From: Micromonospora sp. MA102
GTDB lineage: Bacteria; Actinomycetota; Actinomycetes; Mycobacteriales; Micromonosporaceae
Direction of reading: 5' to 3'
Assembly: GCF_025460765.1 (NCBI RefSeq)
Contig: NZ_JAMWEG010000010.1
Span: forward strand, 176,374-240,373
DNA length: 64,000 nucleotides
Position 1 is the stretch's first letter; each line of letters opens with the position of its first letter. Of the stretch, positions 33,245 through 44,229 are shown piece by piece. Made by a program: the position numbers and the translations under genes. The notes beneath the pieces are model-generated. The model saw nothing but the letters and a program-made list of their open reading frames with translations, did not search any database and had not been told where the DNA came from.

Positions 33245-34240
33245 TCACTCCTGTGTCGGCGCGGCGTCGTCCGCCGCCGCGGCCCGGGTCGGCGGGGCCT
33301 CGTCCGCCGCGGGCGGGGGCGTCTGCTCCGGGGAGCCGGCGTACTCGTCGATGGTCAGGTCGGTGTCGCCGTCGGCGGAGCCGGTCCAGCGCACGGTCAG
33401 TTCCTCCAGCGCCTGCTCCTGGACGAAGGCGACCAGCCCCTGCCGGTAGAGCTCCAGCAGCGCCAGGAAGCGCGCCACCACCTCCAGGGTGATCTCGCAG
33501 TCGGCGCAGAGCAGCGAGAAGCTGGCGGTGCCGGCGCGGCGCAGGCGCTCGGAGATGATCTCGGCGTGTTCGCGGACGCTGACCCGGACCATGTGCACGT
33601 GGGCGATGGACACCTCGGGCACCGGCTTCGGGGTCATGGCCCGGAGCGCCAGCTTGAGCAGCCGTTCCGGGCCGATGCCGAGCACCAGGTCGGGCAGTGC
33701 CTCGGCGTACCGGGGTTCGAGGGTGACCGCCCTCGGGTAGCGGCGCCCGCCGACCGACTCCAGCTCGGCGATGTGCGCCGCCGCCTCCTTGTACGCCTTG
33801 TACTGCAGCAGCCGGGCGAAGAGCAGGTCCCGGGCCTCCAGCAGGGCCAGGTCCTCCTCGTCCTCCACCTCGGCGGCGGGCAGCAGCCGGGCCGCCTTCA
33901 GGTCCAGCAGCGTGGCGGCCACAAGCAGGAATTCGCTGGTCTCGTCCAGGTCCCACTGGTCGCCCATGGCCCGCAGGTACGCGATGAACTCGTCGGTGAC
34001 CTTGTGCAGGGCCACCTCGGTGACGTCCAGCTTGTGTTTGCTGATGAGCTGGAGCAGCAGGTCGAACGGGCCGGTGAAGTTGTCCAGCCGGACGGTGAAG
34101 CCGGTGGTCTCCTCGACGGTGACCGGGTCGGCGGGCACCACGCCGTCGACCTCGGCGGCCAGCTCGGCGGCGGCCACCGGGTCGGCGGCGCCGTGCGGCG
34201 GGTCGAGGGGCGGTGCGGTCACCGGCAAACCGTAGTCCAC
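33245..34240 (-). CDS. scpA: Segregation and condensation protein A
   Basis: A 331-residue kleisin subunit that bridges the SMC heads. The N-terminal domain shows FTVRLDNFTGPFDLLLQLI and SKHKLDVTEVALHKVTDEF; the central helices include SEFLLVAATLLDLKAARLLP. The C-terminal winged helix follows, with an Ala/Asp-rich tail. GTG 34240 or GTG 34222 could be the start; upstream in-frame sequence belongs to the parA frame shadow. Placed between parA and scpB as in most actinobacteria. Confidence 0.93.
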   Translation of the reverse strand: MDYGLPVTAPPLDPPHGAADPVAAAELAAEVDGVVPADPVTVEETTGFTVRLDNFTGPFDLLLQLISKHKLDVTEVALHKVTDEFIAYLRAMGDQWDLDETSEFLLVAATLLDLKAARLLPAAEVEDEEDLALLEARDLLFARLLQYKAYKEAAAHIAELESVGGRRYPRAVTLEPRYAEALPDLVLGIGPERLLKLALRAMTPKPVPEVSIAHVHMVRVSVREHAEIISERLRRAGTASFSLLCADCEITLEVVARFLALLELYRQGLVAFVQEQALEELTVRWTGSADGDTDLTIDEYAGSPEQTPPPAADEAPPTRAAAADDAAPTQE

Positions 34241-34263
34241 GACCGGGTCACCCGGCGTGCGGC

Positions 34264-35187
34264 CTACCGCTCCGCCTGGGCGGCGATCACCTCGCGGGCG
34301 AGCTGCCGGTAGTTGCGCGCGCCCGAGGAGGCCGGGTCGAGGGTGGTGATCGGGGCACCGGCCACCGTCGACTCGGGGAACTTGACGGTCTTGGTGATCA
34401 CCGTCTGGTAGACCTTGTCGCCGAACGCCTCCACCACCCGCTGGAGCACCTGCCGGCAGTGGGTGGTGCGGCTGTCGTACATGGTCGCGAGGATGCCTTC
34501 GAGCTCCAGGTCGAAGTTGAGCCGCTCGCGCACCTTGTCGATGGTGTCCAGCAGCAGCGCGACACCGCGCAGGCTGAAGAACTCGCACTCCAGCGGGATG
34601 AGCACGCCGTGCGCCACGGTCAGCGCGTTGATCGCCAGCAGGCCCAGGGAGGGCTGGCAGTCGATCAGGATGAAGTCGTACTCCTTGCGGATCGTGCGGA
34701 GCACGCGCGCGAGGGCCATCTCGCGGGCGACCTCGTTGACCAGCTGGATCTCGGCGGCCGAGAGGTCGATGTTGGCGGGCAGCAGGTGCAGCCCGGCCAC
34801 GTCGGTCTTGATCAGCACGTCCTCGGCGGTGACGTCGTCCTGCATGAGCAGGTTGTAGACCGACAGGTCGAGGTTGTGCGGGTTGACGCCCAGGCCGACG
34901 GAGAGGGCGCCCTGCGGGTCGAAGTCGACCAGCAGCACCTTGCGGCCGTACTCGGCGAGGGCGGCGCCCAGGTTGATGGTGGTCGTCGTCTTGCCGACGC
35001 CACCCTTCTGGTTCGCCATCGCGATGATCCGCGCCGGGCCGTGCCGGTCGGTCGGCATCGGCTCGGGGATCGGCTTGCGCATGGTGTAGGCGGCCGGGTC
35101 GGCGGGTCCGAGGTCGGCGCCGAGCGTCGCCTGCTGCTCGCGGAGCTCCGACGTCCAGGTCTCGGCACGGTCACCGTTTCCTGCCAT
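34264..35187 (-). CDS. ParA-family ATPase linked to scpAB
   Basis: A 307-residue deviant Walker-A ATPase. IIAMANQKGGVGKTTTTINL is the P-loop, VLLVDFDPQGALSVGLG and FILIDCQPSLGLL are the Walker A' and B elements. The 45-residue lead before the ATPase core is hydrophilic. The ATG at 35187 follows GAGGA. This is the paralog found with scpA/scpB and xerD rather than the oriC parA of a parAB pair (no parB here). It probably aids nucleoid organisation; that is inferred from location. Confidence 0.93.
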   Translation of the reverse strand: MAGNGDRAETWTSELREQQATLGADLGPADPAAYTMRKPIPEPMPTDRHGPARIIAMANQKGGVGKTTTTINLGAALAEYGRKVLLVDFDPQGALSVGLGVNPHNLDLSVYNLLMQDDVTAEDVLIKTDVAGLHLLPANIDLSAAEIQLVNEVAREMALARVLRTIRKEYDFILIDCQPSLGLLAINALTVAHGVLIPLECEFFSLRGVALLLDTIDKVRERLNFDLELEGILATMYDSRTTHCRQVLQRVVEAFGDKVYQTVITKTVKFPESTVAGAPITTLDPASSGARNYRQLAREVIAAQAER

Positions 35188-35417
35188 GTCCTCGTTGCCC
35201 CCTCCCGACGACCACCCGGCGTCGGAGCCGTCCGACGTCCCTCGCGGCGCCGCTGCGCACCCCCGGTCCGTCACCCCTGGAGGCCCGCGCCGAAGCCGAC
35301 TGTACGCCACGTGCCAGCAGCGCGTTCGGTAGCGGGTCGGCGTGTCGGGCGGGCGGTCGGCCGGGACGCTGGTTCGTCCGCGGCTGCGGGGCTCGCCACC
35401 CCGGTTTCCTCCTGCGT

Positions 35418-36410
35418 TCACCCGCGGGCGCGGGGGTGGGCGGTGGCGTACACCTCGCGCAGCCGTTCCACGGTGACCAACGTGTACACCTGGGTGGTGG
35501 TCACCGAGGCGTGGCCCAGCAGTTCCTGCACCACCCGCACGTCGGCGCCGCCGTCGAGCAGGTGGGTGGCGTACGAGTGGCGCAGGGTGTGCGGGGAGAC
35601 CGCGTCGGGCCCGTCGACCGGCAGGCCGGCCCGGTCGGCCGCGGCGCGCAGCACGGTCCAGGCGCCCTGCCGGGTGAGTGGCCCGCCGCGGGCGTTGACG
35701 AACACCGCCGCGGTGCCCCGGCCGGCGGCCAGCAGCGCCGGACGGCCCCGGACCAGCCAGGCGCGCAGCGCCTCGGCCGCGTACCCGCCGACCGGTACGA
35801 GCCGGGTCTTCCCGCCCTTGCCGTGCAGCAGCACGGTCCCGGCGTCGAGGTCGAGGTCGTCGACGGCGGCGCCGATCGCCTCGGAGATGCGCGCGCCCGT
35901 GCCGTACAGGAATTCCAGCAGCGCCCGGTCCCGCAGCGCGCGGGGCGCGGCCTCGCCGGTGGCGGTGACCGGGCCGGCGGTCTCCAGCAGCCGCACCACG
36001 GCGTCGACCGGCAGCGCCCGGGGCAGCCGGCGCGGCGGGGCGGGCGGGCGGACGTCGCGGCCGGGGTCGGCGCCGGCCATCCCCTCGCGCAGCGCGAAGC
36101 GGTGCAGGCCGCGCACGGCGCTGGCGGCGCGGGCGGAGGAGGAGACGGCGAGCGGCGGGTGGTCGGCGTCGCCGCCGCGCAGCCGGGCCAGGTGCGCCTC
36201 GATGTCGGCCGCGCCGACGGCGGCCAGGTCGGTCACCCCGGCGGCGGCCAGGGTGGACAGGTAGCGGTCCAGGTCCCGGCGGTACGAGGCGAGGGTGTTC
36301 GCGGACAGTCCCCGCTCGACGGTGAGGTGGTCCAGATAGGCCCGGACGGCACGGCGCAGGGCCGGCGCGGGCTCGACGCCCGCACCGGCCCCTTCCGTCG
36401 TCGCGGTCAG
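35418..36410 (-). CDS. xerD: Site-specific tyrosine recombinase XerD, probable CTG start
   Basis: A 330-residue chromosome-dimer-resolution recombinase. The core-binding domain (YLDHLTVERGLSANTLASYR) precedes the catalytic domain with Arg in YGTGARISEAIG, Lys in LHGKGGKTRLVP, HxxR in HTLRHSYATHLL, His in LLGHASVTTTQ and the Tyr in VYTLVT. No ATG, GTG or TTG lies in frame between the end of ald and the conserved region. A CTG at 36410 with GAGGGAC 7 bases upstream is the best start; the stop of ald is 12 bases before it. Confidence 0.92.
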   Translation of the reverse strand: MTATTEGAGAGVEPAPALRRAVRAYLDHLTVERGLSANTLASYRRDLDRYLSTLAAAGVTDLAAVGAADIEAHLARLRGGDADHPPLAVSSSARAASAVRGLHRFALREGMAGADPGRDVRPPAPPRRLPRALPVDAVVRLLETAGPVTATGEAAPRALRDRALLEFLYGTGARISEAIGAAVDDLDLDAGTVLLHGKGGKTRLVPVGGYAAEALRAWLVRGRPALLAAGRGTAAVFVNARGGPLTRQGAWTVLRAAADRAGLPVDGPDAVSPHTLRHSYATHLLDGGADVRVVQELLGHASVTTTQVYTLVTVERLREVYATAHPRARG

Positions 36411-36421
36411 GCTGTCGTCCC

Positions 36422-37537
36422 TCAGGCGAGCACCTCGGCCAGCGGCAGCGCGTCCATGCCGTGCGCCTCGGCGACCGGGCCGTAGACGACCTGGCCGGCG
36501 TGGGTGTTCAGGCCGAGGGCGAGCGCCGGGTCGTTGCGCAGCGCGCCGCGCCAGCCCTGGTTGGCCAGTTCGAGGGCGTACGGCAGGGTGACGTTGGTCA
36601 GCGCGTAGGTGCTGGTGTTGGGCACCGCGCCCGGCATGTTCGCCACGCAGTAGAAGATCGAGTCGTGCACCTTGTAGACCGGGTCGGCGTGCGTGGTCGG
36701 ACGCGAGTCCTCGAAGCAGCCGCCCTGGTCGATGGCGATGTCGACGAGCACGCTGCCCGGCTTCATCCGGGAGACCAGCTCGTTGGAGATGAGCTTCGGC
36801 GCCTTCGCGCCGGGCACCAGCACCGCGCCGATGACCAGGTCGGCGTCGACCACGGCCCGCTCGATCTCGTACGCGTTGGAGGCGACGGTCTGCAGGTGGC
36901 CCCGGTAGATGGCGTCGGCCTGGCGCAGCCGGGCGACGTTCTTGTCCAGCAGCAGCACCTCGGACTGCAGGCCCAGCGCGATGGCGGCGGCGTTCAGGCC
37001 GGAGACGCCGGCGCCGATGACCACGGTCTTGGCCGCGTACACGCCGGAGACGCCGCCGGGCAGCACGCCCCGGCCGCCGCCGGTGCGCATCATGTAGAAG
37101 GCGCCCACCTGCGGGGCGAGCCGGCCGGCCACCTCGGACATCGGGGCGAGCAGCGGCAGCGAGCGGTCGGGCAGCTCGACGGTCTCGTAGGCGATGCCGG
37201 TGACCTTCCGGTCCAGCAGCGCGTCGGTGCAGTCCTTCGAGGCGGCCAGGTGCAGGTAGGTGAAGAGCACCTGCCCCTCGCGCATCCGGTGGTACTCCTC
37301 GGCGATCGGCTCCTTCACCTTGAGCACCAGCTCGGCGGTGTCCCAGACCTCGTCGGCGGTGGCCAGGATCTTGGCGCCGGCGGCGGCGAACTCGTCGTCG
37401 CTGATGCTGGAGCCGACGCCCGCGCCGGACTCGACGAAGACCTCGTGGCCGTGGCGGGTGAACTCGTTGACGCCCGCGGGCGTGATCGCCACGCGGTACT
37501 CGTGGTTCTTGACCTCGCGTGGGATTCCGACCTTCAC
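36422..37537 (-). CDS. ald: Alanine dehydrogenase
   Basis: A 371-residue NAD-dependent enzyme that interconverts L-alanine and pyruvate plus ammonia. Family motifs: MKVGIPREVKNHEYRVAITP at the start, VKVKEPIAEEY, LHLAASKDCTDALL with catalytic residues, and the nucleotide site VVIGAGVSGLNAAAIALGL. The GTG at 37537 gives the canonical N-terminus. It sits upstream of xerD with 11 bp between them, probably one transcript. Confidence 0.96.
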   Translation of the reverse strand: MKVGIPREVKNHEYRVAITPAGVNEFTRHGHEVFVESGAGVGSSISDDEFAAAGAKILATADEVWDTAELVLKVKEPIAEEYHRMREGQVLFTYLHLAASKDCTDALLDRKVTGIAYETVELPDRSLPLLAPMSEVAGRLAPQVGAFYMMRTGGGRGVLPGGVSGVYAAKTVVIGAGVSGLNAAAIALGLQSEVLLLDKNVARLRQADAIYRGHLQTVASNAYEIERAVVDADLVIGAVLVPGAKAPKLISNELVSRMKPGSVLVDIAIDQGGCFEDSRPTTHADPVYKVHDSIFYCVANMPGAVPNTSTYALTNVTLPYALELANQGWRGALRNDPALALGLNTHAGQVVYGPVAEAHGMDALPLAEVLA

Positions 37538-37828
37538 GATGCAGACACCTTCCTCGGGGAGGCTCACCCCCGACTGCGCGGCGCCGCGACGGCCCCTTTG
37601 CCGACACGGTCCACCGGTCCCGCCCGGCGGCAGTCTAGGCGCGTGGGAACCCCACGGAGGCCAACACAGTGACATCCGGTGCCCGGTCGTGCTGACGGTG
37701 TGTCAGGCATCGATCGGGCTGTGCGGTGGAGACCGCCTCAACCGTCAGGACAATGTTCGGTAAATATCCTTCCACCGATGGGGCGGCGGTGCGGACAGGA
37801 CGGCAGTGGATCACTAAGGTGTCCGCTC
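37538..37828. promoter_or_regulatory. Divergent promoter region of ald and the TM2 gene
   Basis: A 291-bp gap, AT-richer near 37745-37790 (GTTCGGTAAATATCC), that must drive ald leftwards and the TM2 gene rightwards. I see no clear operator pair. Confidence 0.4.
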
Positions 37829-38086
37829 ATGACCACTCCTCCTTACCAGCAGTACCCCCCGCAGGGCGTCTCGGACAAGAGCAAGGTCGTCGCGGGCATC
37901 CTGGGCATCCTGCTCGGCTTCTTCGGTGCCGGGCGCTTCTACATGGGTGACACCAAGACCGGCGTGCTCCAGCTCGTCGTGAGCGTCGTGACCTGCGGAT
38001 TCGGTGCCCTCTGGGGCACCATCGACGGCATCCTGATCCTGGTCAACGGTGGCGTCGACGGGCAGGGCCGCCCGCTGCGCGACTGA
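37829..38086 (+). CDS. TM2-domain membrane protein
   Basis: An 85-residue protein with a short Pro/Gln/Tyr-rich N-terminus (PPYQQYPPQGV) and two membrane helices in the TM2 pattern: VVAGILGILLGFFGAGRFYM, then GVLQLVVSVVTCGFGALWG, and a third short segment IDGILILVNGG. TM2 proteins are widespread and poorly understood. It is followed directly by a strong terminator. Confidence 0.85.
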   Translation: MTTPPYQQYPPQGVSDKSKVVAGILGILLGFFGAGRFYMGDTKTGVLQLVVSVVTCGFGALWGTIDGILILVNGGVDGQGRPLRD

Positions 38087-38099
38087 CCGTCGCCACAGC

Positions 38100-38141
38100 A
38101 CGAAGGGGCCGCGCGGTGCGTACACCGCGCGGCCCCTTCGT
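38100..38141. terminator. Strong bidirectional terminator
   Basis: ACGAAGGGGCCGCGCGGTG (38100-38118) pairs perfectly over 19 bp with 38123-38141 across a 4-base loop (CGTA), between two convergent genes. Confidence 0.9.
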
Positions 38142-38154
38142 CGTCCGACCCCGG

Positions 38155-38760
38155 TCAGCGGGGCAGCGGCGTCTCCGGGCGGCGCAGCTCGGCGAAGCCG
38201 GCCTCCCGGGCGCGGGCGGCGGCGAGCAGCCCCGCCACGCAGGAGGCGTTGGTGATTTCGCCGGCCAGGACCATCCGGACCGCCTCGTCGAGGTCGACCC
38301 GGACCACCTGGAGGTCGGCCTCCTCGTCGCGCCGGTCGTGGCGCTGCTCGGCGGGCACGTCGGCCAGGTCCCGGGCCAGGAAGACCCGGACCACCTCGTT
38401 GCTGAACCCGGGCGAGCTGTGCAGGTCGACCAGGACGTCGATGCTGCCCGCGGTGAGGTCGGCCTCCTCCGCCAGCTCCCGGGCCGCCGCGGTGGCCAGG
38501 TCCTCGCCCCGCACGTCCATCAGCCCGGCGGGCAGCTCCCACAGGTGCCGGCCCACCGGGTGCCGGTACTGCCGGATCAGCACCACCTGGCCGGCGTCGT
38601 CGAGGGCCACCACGGCCACCGCGCCGACGTGCGTCACGTAGTCGCGGGTCGCCGTGCCCCCGCCGGGCATGGTGACGTCGTCGCTGACCACCGAGAAGAT
38701 CCGGCCGGACCAGATCTCCCGGTGCCCGGCCACCTCGTACCGGTGCTCGACCGCGCTCAC
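38155..38760 (-). CDS. NUDIX hydrolase, ADP-ribose pyrophosphatase type
   Basis: A 201-residue NUDIX protein. The box reads GLMDVRGEDLATAAARELAE followed by EADL, with the upstream LIRQYRHPVGRHLWELPAG segment characteristic of ADP-ribose pyrophosphatases. In the final Gly of the box, EADL replaces EXGU, as in some actinobacterial members. GTG start at 38760. It is next to pyrG, as Rv1700 is next to Rv1699 in M. tuberculosis. Confidence 0.9.
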   Translation of the reverse strand: MSAVEHRYEVAGHREIWSGRIFSVVSDDVTMPGGGTATRDYVTHVGAVAVVALDDAGQVVLIRQYRHPVGRHLWELPAGLMDVRGEDLATAAARELAEEADLTAGSIDVLVDLHSSPGFSNEVVRVFLARDLADVPAEQRHDRRDEEADLQVVRVDLDEAVRMVLAGEITNASCVAGLLAAARAREAGFAELRRPETPLPR

Positions 38761-38836
38761 GCCACCGCCTCGCTTCGCTGCCCGGCGGCGCGAGGCGCCG
38801 TGCTGCCGAGGTCGATGGCTCGCTCGCTCCGCCCGC

Positions 38837-40594
<1,758 letters not shown>

Positions 40595-40744
40595 GGCCTG
40601 CTCCCGTGTCGTCCGTAGCGGTCGTGCGAACCGCCGTGCCGATCACCCAAGTGATCACGCGATCCACGGGATTCCACGGTAACACCTCCCCGGCCCCGCA
40701 GCGGCGTCGCACCCTCCGTCGGCGCACGTGAAGCCGCATTCGCC

Positions 40745-43096
40745 TCAGCCGGCGGGCACCTCGGTCGATGCCGGGCCGGGCTGGGCCGGCACCCGGGGCA
40801 CCCGGTCGGCGGTGGCGTCCGGCGCCCGCGTACCCCGTTCGGGGCCCGCCGGAGCGCCCTCGGCGGCGGCCGGGTCGGGGTCGGGCCGGGCGGCGCCGCC
40901 CGCGCCGGGGACCGCGGCCGCGCGCCCGCCGCTCGGGCGGTCCCCGGTGGGGCCGCCGGGCGGGGCCGACCCGCCCGCGTCGCCCGGGCGGCCGCTGCCC
41001 GGCAGGGTGCGGTCGGTGGAGTGGTCGAGCACCCGCAGGGCCGCCAGGGCCGCCATCGGCACCACCAGGGCCGCCGCCGCCCCGGCCACGTCCAGCGCCG
41101 AGCCGCCCAGTACGCCGCCCAGGCCGGCGGCCACGCCGGTCCCGGCCATCGCCGCCCGGATCGCCGGGTAGATGCCGAACAGCCGCAGGAGGCCGCCCCA
41201 GGGCTGCAGCAGGGCGAACCACACCAGCGCCGCGCCGGCCAGCGCCAGGACGGTGAGCGGGCTGTTCACCAGCGTCTGGAAGTTGGCGGTGCTGGACCGG
41301 TGCACGGTCAGCCCGCCGGTGCCGTCGCCGAGCGCGGCCAGGAAACGCCCCAGGCTCCCCCGCTCGGCCTCCGGGCGGCCCACGTCGACCACGGCGAAGC
41401 CGATGGTGACCGCCAGCCCGGCCATGGTGGCCCACGCCAGCCGGCTCACGGTCAGCCAGCCGCCGGTGCAGATGGCGGCCGCGACGCTCACCCCGGCGGT
41501 GAGCGCGATCGCGCCGATCGAGTCGGCCCCCAGGTAGGGGCTGCCCACGATGACGACGGCCGCCCCGCCCACCGCGACCATCACCATCGGGCGCCAGGCC
41601 CGGCGGACCCGCTGGGCCAGCCAGCCGCCGCACAGCAGCGAGCCGGCGATGAACACGCCCAGCCCGACGGTGCCCAGGCCGGCGTACCGGCCGCCCTCCA
41701 GCGCCGAGTAGCCGATCACGCCGTTGAGCTGCAACCGGGAGCCGGTGAGCACGTCCACCCCGACCACCAGGGTGGCCAGGGCGGCCACCGCGCCGAGCGG
41801 GCCGAGGGTGCGCTCGTGGCCGGGGGTGAACCGGACGGCGGCGGTGCCGCCCACGGTCAGCAGGGCGGTGACGGAGGCGAACCACCAGCCGGCGTGCGAC
41901 CCGCGCCACCAGGGCACGGCGTCGGCGAGCAGGGCGGCCGGCACGGCGAGCGCGGCGGCGACCAGCAGCAGTTCCACCGCCGCCACCACCCGCCGGGACA
42001 CCGGCTCGGGGCCGTGCGGGCCGGCGTGCCGGCGGGCCCGGCGCAGCAGCGGCAGCACCGCCAGGGCGAGGGCCACCTGGGCGGCGGCGAGCAGGGTGAA
42101 GAACCAGCCGGCGACCCGGCGCTGCGCGGCGGCCTCACGGTCGGCGTCGGCGGGCGCGTCGATCGCGGCGCGCAGGTCGTCGGGGCGGTCGCCGGCGGAG
42201 ACGGCGGGGCGGCCGAGGAAGAGCCGCTCGGGCATCGGCCGGCCCAGGGCGGCCAGCGCCGTGGGGGCCAGGTCGACCAGTTGCAGGTAGCCCTCGCGGG
42301 CGGTGCTCGGGGAGGTCAGCCAGCCCCGGCCCCAGCCCGGGCCGTCGGCCACCGCGACGTGCAGCCGGGACGGGTTGTCGGTGTCCGAGACGCCGGCCAC
42401 GAGGACCAGGGAGCGGGGTGGCCGGGCGGCGAGCACCCGGGCGAGCTGGGCGTCCACCTGGCGGGCCTGGGCCGCCCGGCTGGTCGGATCCTCGCCGTCG
42501 ACGGTGCCCAGGTCGACGATGCTCAGCACGCAGGAGCCGAGCAGCTTCGCCGGGTCGGCGGGGAGCACCGGCGCGTACCGGTCGACCCGGCCGAACGGGC
42601 GGGCGGCGGCCACCGCGGCGCCCGGGCCGACCGCCACCGAACAGCGCACCGACTCGGACAGGGCGCCCGGGGTGGTCCCCCAGGAGAGCCGGTCCTGGTT
42701 GTAGGCGACCACGCTCTCCTGGTCGGGCAGGTTCGCGCCGATCCCGTCGGGCTGCTCGACGGCCACCCCGGTGGCCGGGCAGCCCCCGCCCGACCGGCTG
42801 CCGTTCCAGGCGGCGAAGTTGCCGGCGCCCAGGGTGAGCCAGCCGTCGACGGGGCAGGTGGGCCGGTGCGCGGAGCGGACGGAGAGGGAGCCGATCGACC
42901 CCTCCTCGGCCATCCGCCACAGCGTGGGCGTGGTCTGCGGGTCGACGTCCTCCCAGCGCAGGCCGGCCGCCCCGGCCAGCACCACGAAGTCGGCGCTGCG
43001 CTCCGGCGCGCCGTCGTCCGGGCGCGCGGCCAGCGCGGTGATGCCGAGGGCCACCACGAGCAGGGTCAGCAGCACGGGGGCCAGTCTGCGCAGCAT
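40745..43096 (-). CDS. Large membrane protein with alkaline-phosphatase-like outer domain
   Basis: A 783-residue protein. Residues 1-25 are a signal/anchor (RRLAPVLLTLLVVALGITAL). Residues 30-340 resemble the alkaline-phosphatase/sulfatase fold (FVVLAGAAGLRWEDVDPQTT, ESVVAYNQDRLSW, VDLAPTALAALG). About ten membrane helices occupy 350-680, and a Pro/Gly/Ala-rich disordered tail ends the protein. No catalytic residue can be assigned. The ATG overlaps the GT4 stop by 1 base, so it is coupled to the glycosyltransferase. Confidence 0.75.
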   Translation of the reverse strand: MLRRLAPVLLTLLVVALGITALAARPDDGAPERSADFVVLAGAAGLRWEDVDPQTTPTLWRMAEEGSIGSLSVRSAHRPTCPVDGWLTLGAGNFAAWNGSRSGGGCPATGVAVEQPDGIGANLPDQESVVAYNQDRLSWGTTPGALSESVRCSVAVGPGAAVAAARPFGRVDRYAPVLPADPAKLLGSCVLSIVDLGTVDGEDPTSRAAQARQVDAQLARVLAARPPRSLVLVAGVSDTDNPSRLHVAVADGPGWGRGWLTSPSTAREGYLQLVDLAPTALAALGRPMPERLFLGRPAVSAGDRPDDLRAAIDAPADADREAAAQRRVAGWFFTLLAAAQVALALAVLPLLRRARRHAGPHGPEPVSRRVVAAVELLLVAAALAVPAALLADAVPWWRGSHAGWWFASVTALLTVGGTAAVRFTPGHERTLGPLGAVAALATLVVGVDVLTGSRLQLNGVIGYSALEGGRYAGLGTVGLGVFIAGSLLCGGWLAQRVRRAWRPMVMVAVGGAAVVIVGSPYLGADSIGAIALTAGVSVAAAICTGGWLTVSRLAWATMAGLAVTIGFAVVDVGRPEAERGSLGRFLAALGDGTGGLTVHRSSTANFQTLVNSPLTVLALAGAALVWFALLQPWGGLLRLFGIYPAIRAAMAGTGVAAGLGGVLGGSALDVAGAAAALVVPMAALAALRVLDHSTDRTLPGSGRPGDAGGSAPPGGPTGDRPSGGRAAAVPGAGGAARPDPDPAAAEGAPAGPERGTRAPDATADRVPRVPAQPGPASTEVPAG

Positions 43097-44229
43097 CAGC
43101 GCGTCCCCGTCGAGTGCTCGGGCGTCAGCTCGGCGTACAGGTCGACCAGTGCGCCCGTGGTGTCCGCCTCGGTAGGCCAGCTCGCGGCCCGGGCGGCGCC
43201 CCGGCGGCCCAGGTCGGCCCGACGGGCCGCGTCGTCCAGCAGGTCGCGCACCGCCGCGTCGACGGCGTCCACGTCGCCGGCGGGGACCAGCACCGCGGCG
43301 TCGCCGACCAGCTCCGGCAGGCCGCCGACGGCGGTCGCCACCAGCGGTACGCCGGCGCCCAGCACCTCCTGGGCGAAGAGCTGGCGGGCCTCCCAGTCGC
43401 TGGTCACCACGGCGAGGTCGGCGGCGCCGAGCAGGTCGGCCACGTCGGTGCGGTGCCCGAGCAGGGTCACCGGGGCCCGGGTGGTCGAGATCCGCGCGGC
43501 GAGCGGGAGGTACGCGGGCCCGCTGCCGGCGATGACCACGAGCGGCGCCGGCTGCCGGGAACGCCACCGGGCGGCCGCGTCGACGAGGATGTCGTACCGC
43601 TTCTGCGGGTGCAGCCGACCCACCGAGACGATCAGCGGCCGGTCGGCGGCGACCCCGAACTCGGCGCGGACGGCGGCCCGGCGGCGGCGCGGCGCGGGCA
43701 GCGCCGGCGCGGCGACCGGGGCGAGCCGGGCGTCGGCGGCGCCGAGCGCGGCGGCCCGCTCGACCAGGTCGGCGGAGGCGCCCAGGGCGACCCGGACGTT
43801 GCGGGCGACGATCCGCTCGGCCAGCCGGGACAGCGTGCCGCGCAGCCCGCCCGCGAGCACGGCGTTGTGCCAGGTGACCACGAGCGGGGCGGCCGGCCGG
43901 GCCAGCACGGCGACCAGGCCGGCGCGCAGCCCGTGCGCGTGCACCACGTCGACCGGCGGGTCGGTGAGGGCCCGGCGCAGCGCGGCGACGGCCCGCGCGT
44001 CGGCCGGGGTGGGGCTGGCCGGGATCTCCACCGGCGTGAAGCGGGCGCCCACCCCCGTGAAGTCGAACTGGTCCTGGGTGGCGGCCGGGCCGCAGACCAG
44101 CACGGACGCGCCGGCCTCGGTCAGGCCCCGGGCGATCGAGCGGATGTGCTGCCCGACGCCACCGGTGCTGGAGGCGAGAACCAGGGCCACGGAGCCGGGC
44201 CACCGCGGCGCCGACGAGGCGTCCGTCAT
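43096..44229 (-). CDS. GT4-family glycosyltransferase
   Basis: A 377-residue GT-B enzyme. LVLASSTGGVGQHIRSIARGL is the N-terminal acceptor-side motif, DVVHAHGLRAGLVA follows, and the donor site is IVSVGRLHPQKRYDILVDAA with QLFAQEVLGAGVPLVATAVG containing the EX7E-like acidic pair. It overlaps the MurJ-like gene by 4 bases upstream and the membrane phosphatase-like gene downstream. The sugar and acceptor are unknown; a lipid-linked envelope glycan is likely from context. Confidence 0.85.
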   Translation of the reverse strand: MTDASSAPRWPGSVALVLASSTGGVGQHIRSIARGLTEAGASVLVCGPAATQDQFDFTGVGARFTPVEIPASPTPADARAVAALRRALTDPPVDVVHAHGLRAGLVAVLARPAAPLVVTWHNAVLAGGLRGTLSRLAERIVARNVRVALGASADLVERAAALGAADARLAPVAAPALPAPRRRRAAVRAEFGVAADRPLIVSVGRLHPQKRYDILVDAAARWRSRQPAPLVVIAGSGPAYLPLAARISTTRAPVTLLGHRTDVADLLGAADLAVVTSDWEARQLFAQEVLGAGVPLVATAVGGLPELVGDAAVLVPAGDVDAVDAAVRDLLDDAARRADLGRRGAARAASWPTEADTTGALVDLYAELTPEHSTGTR

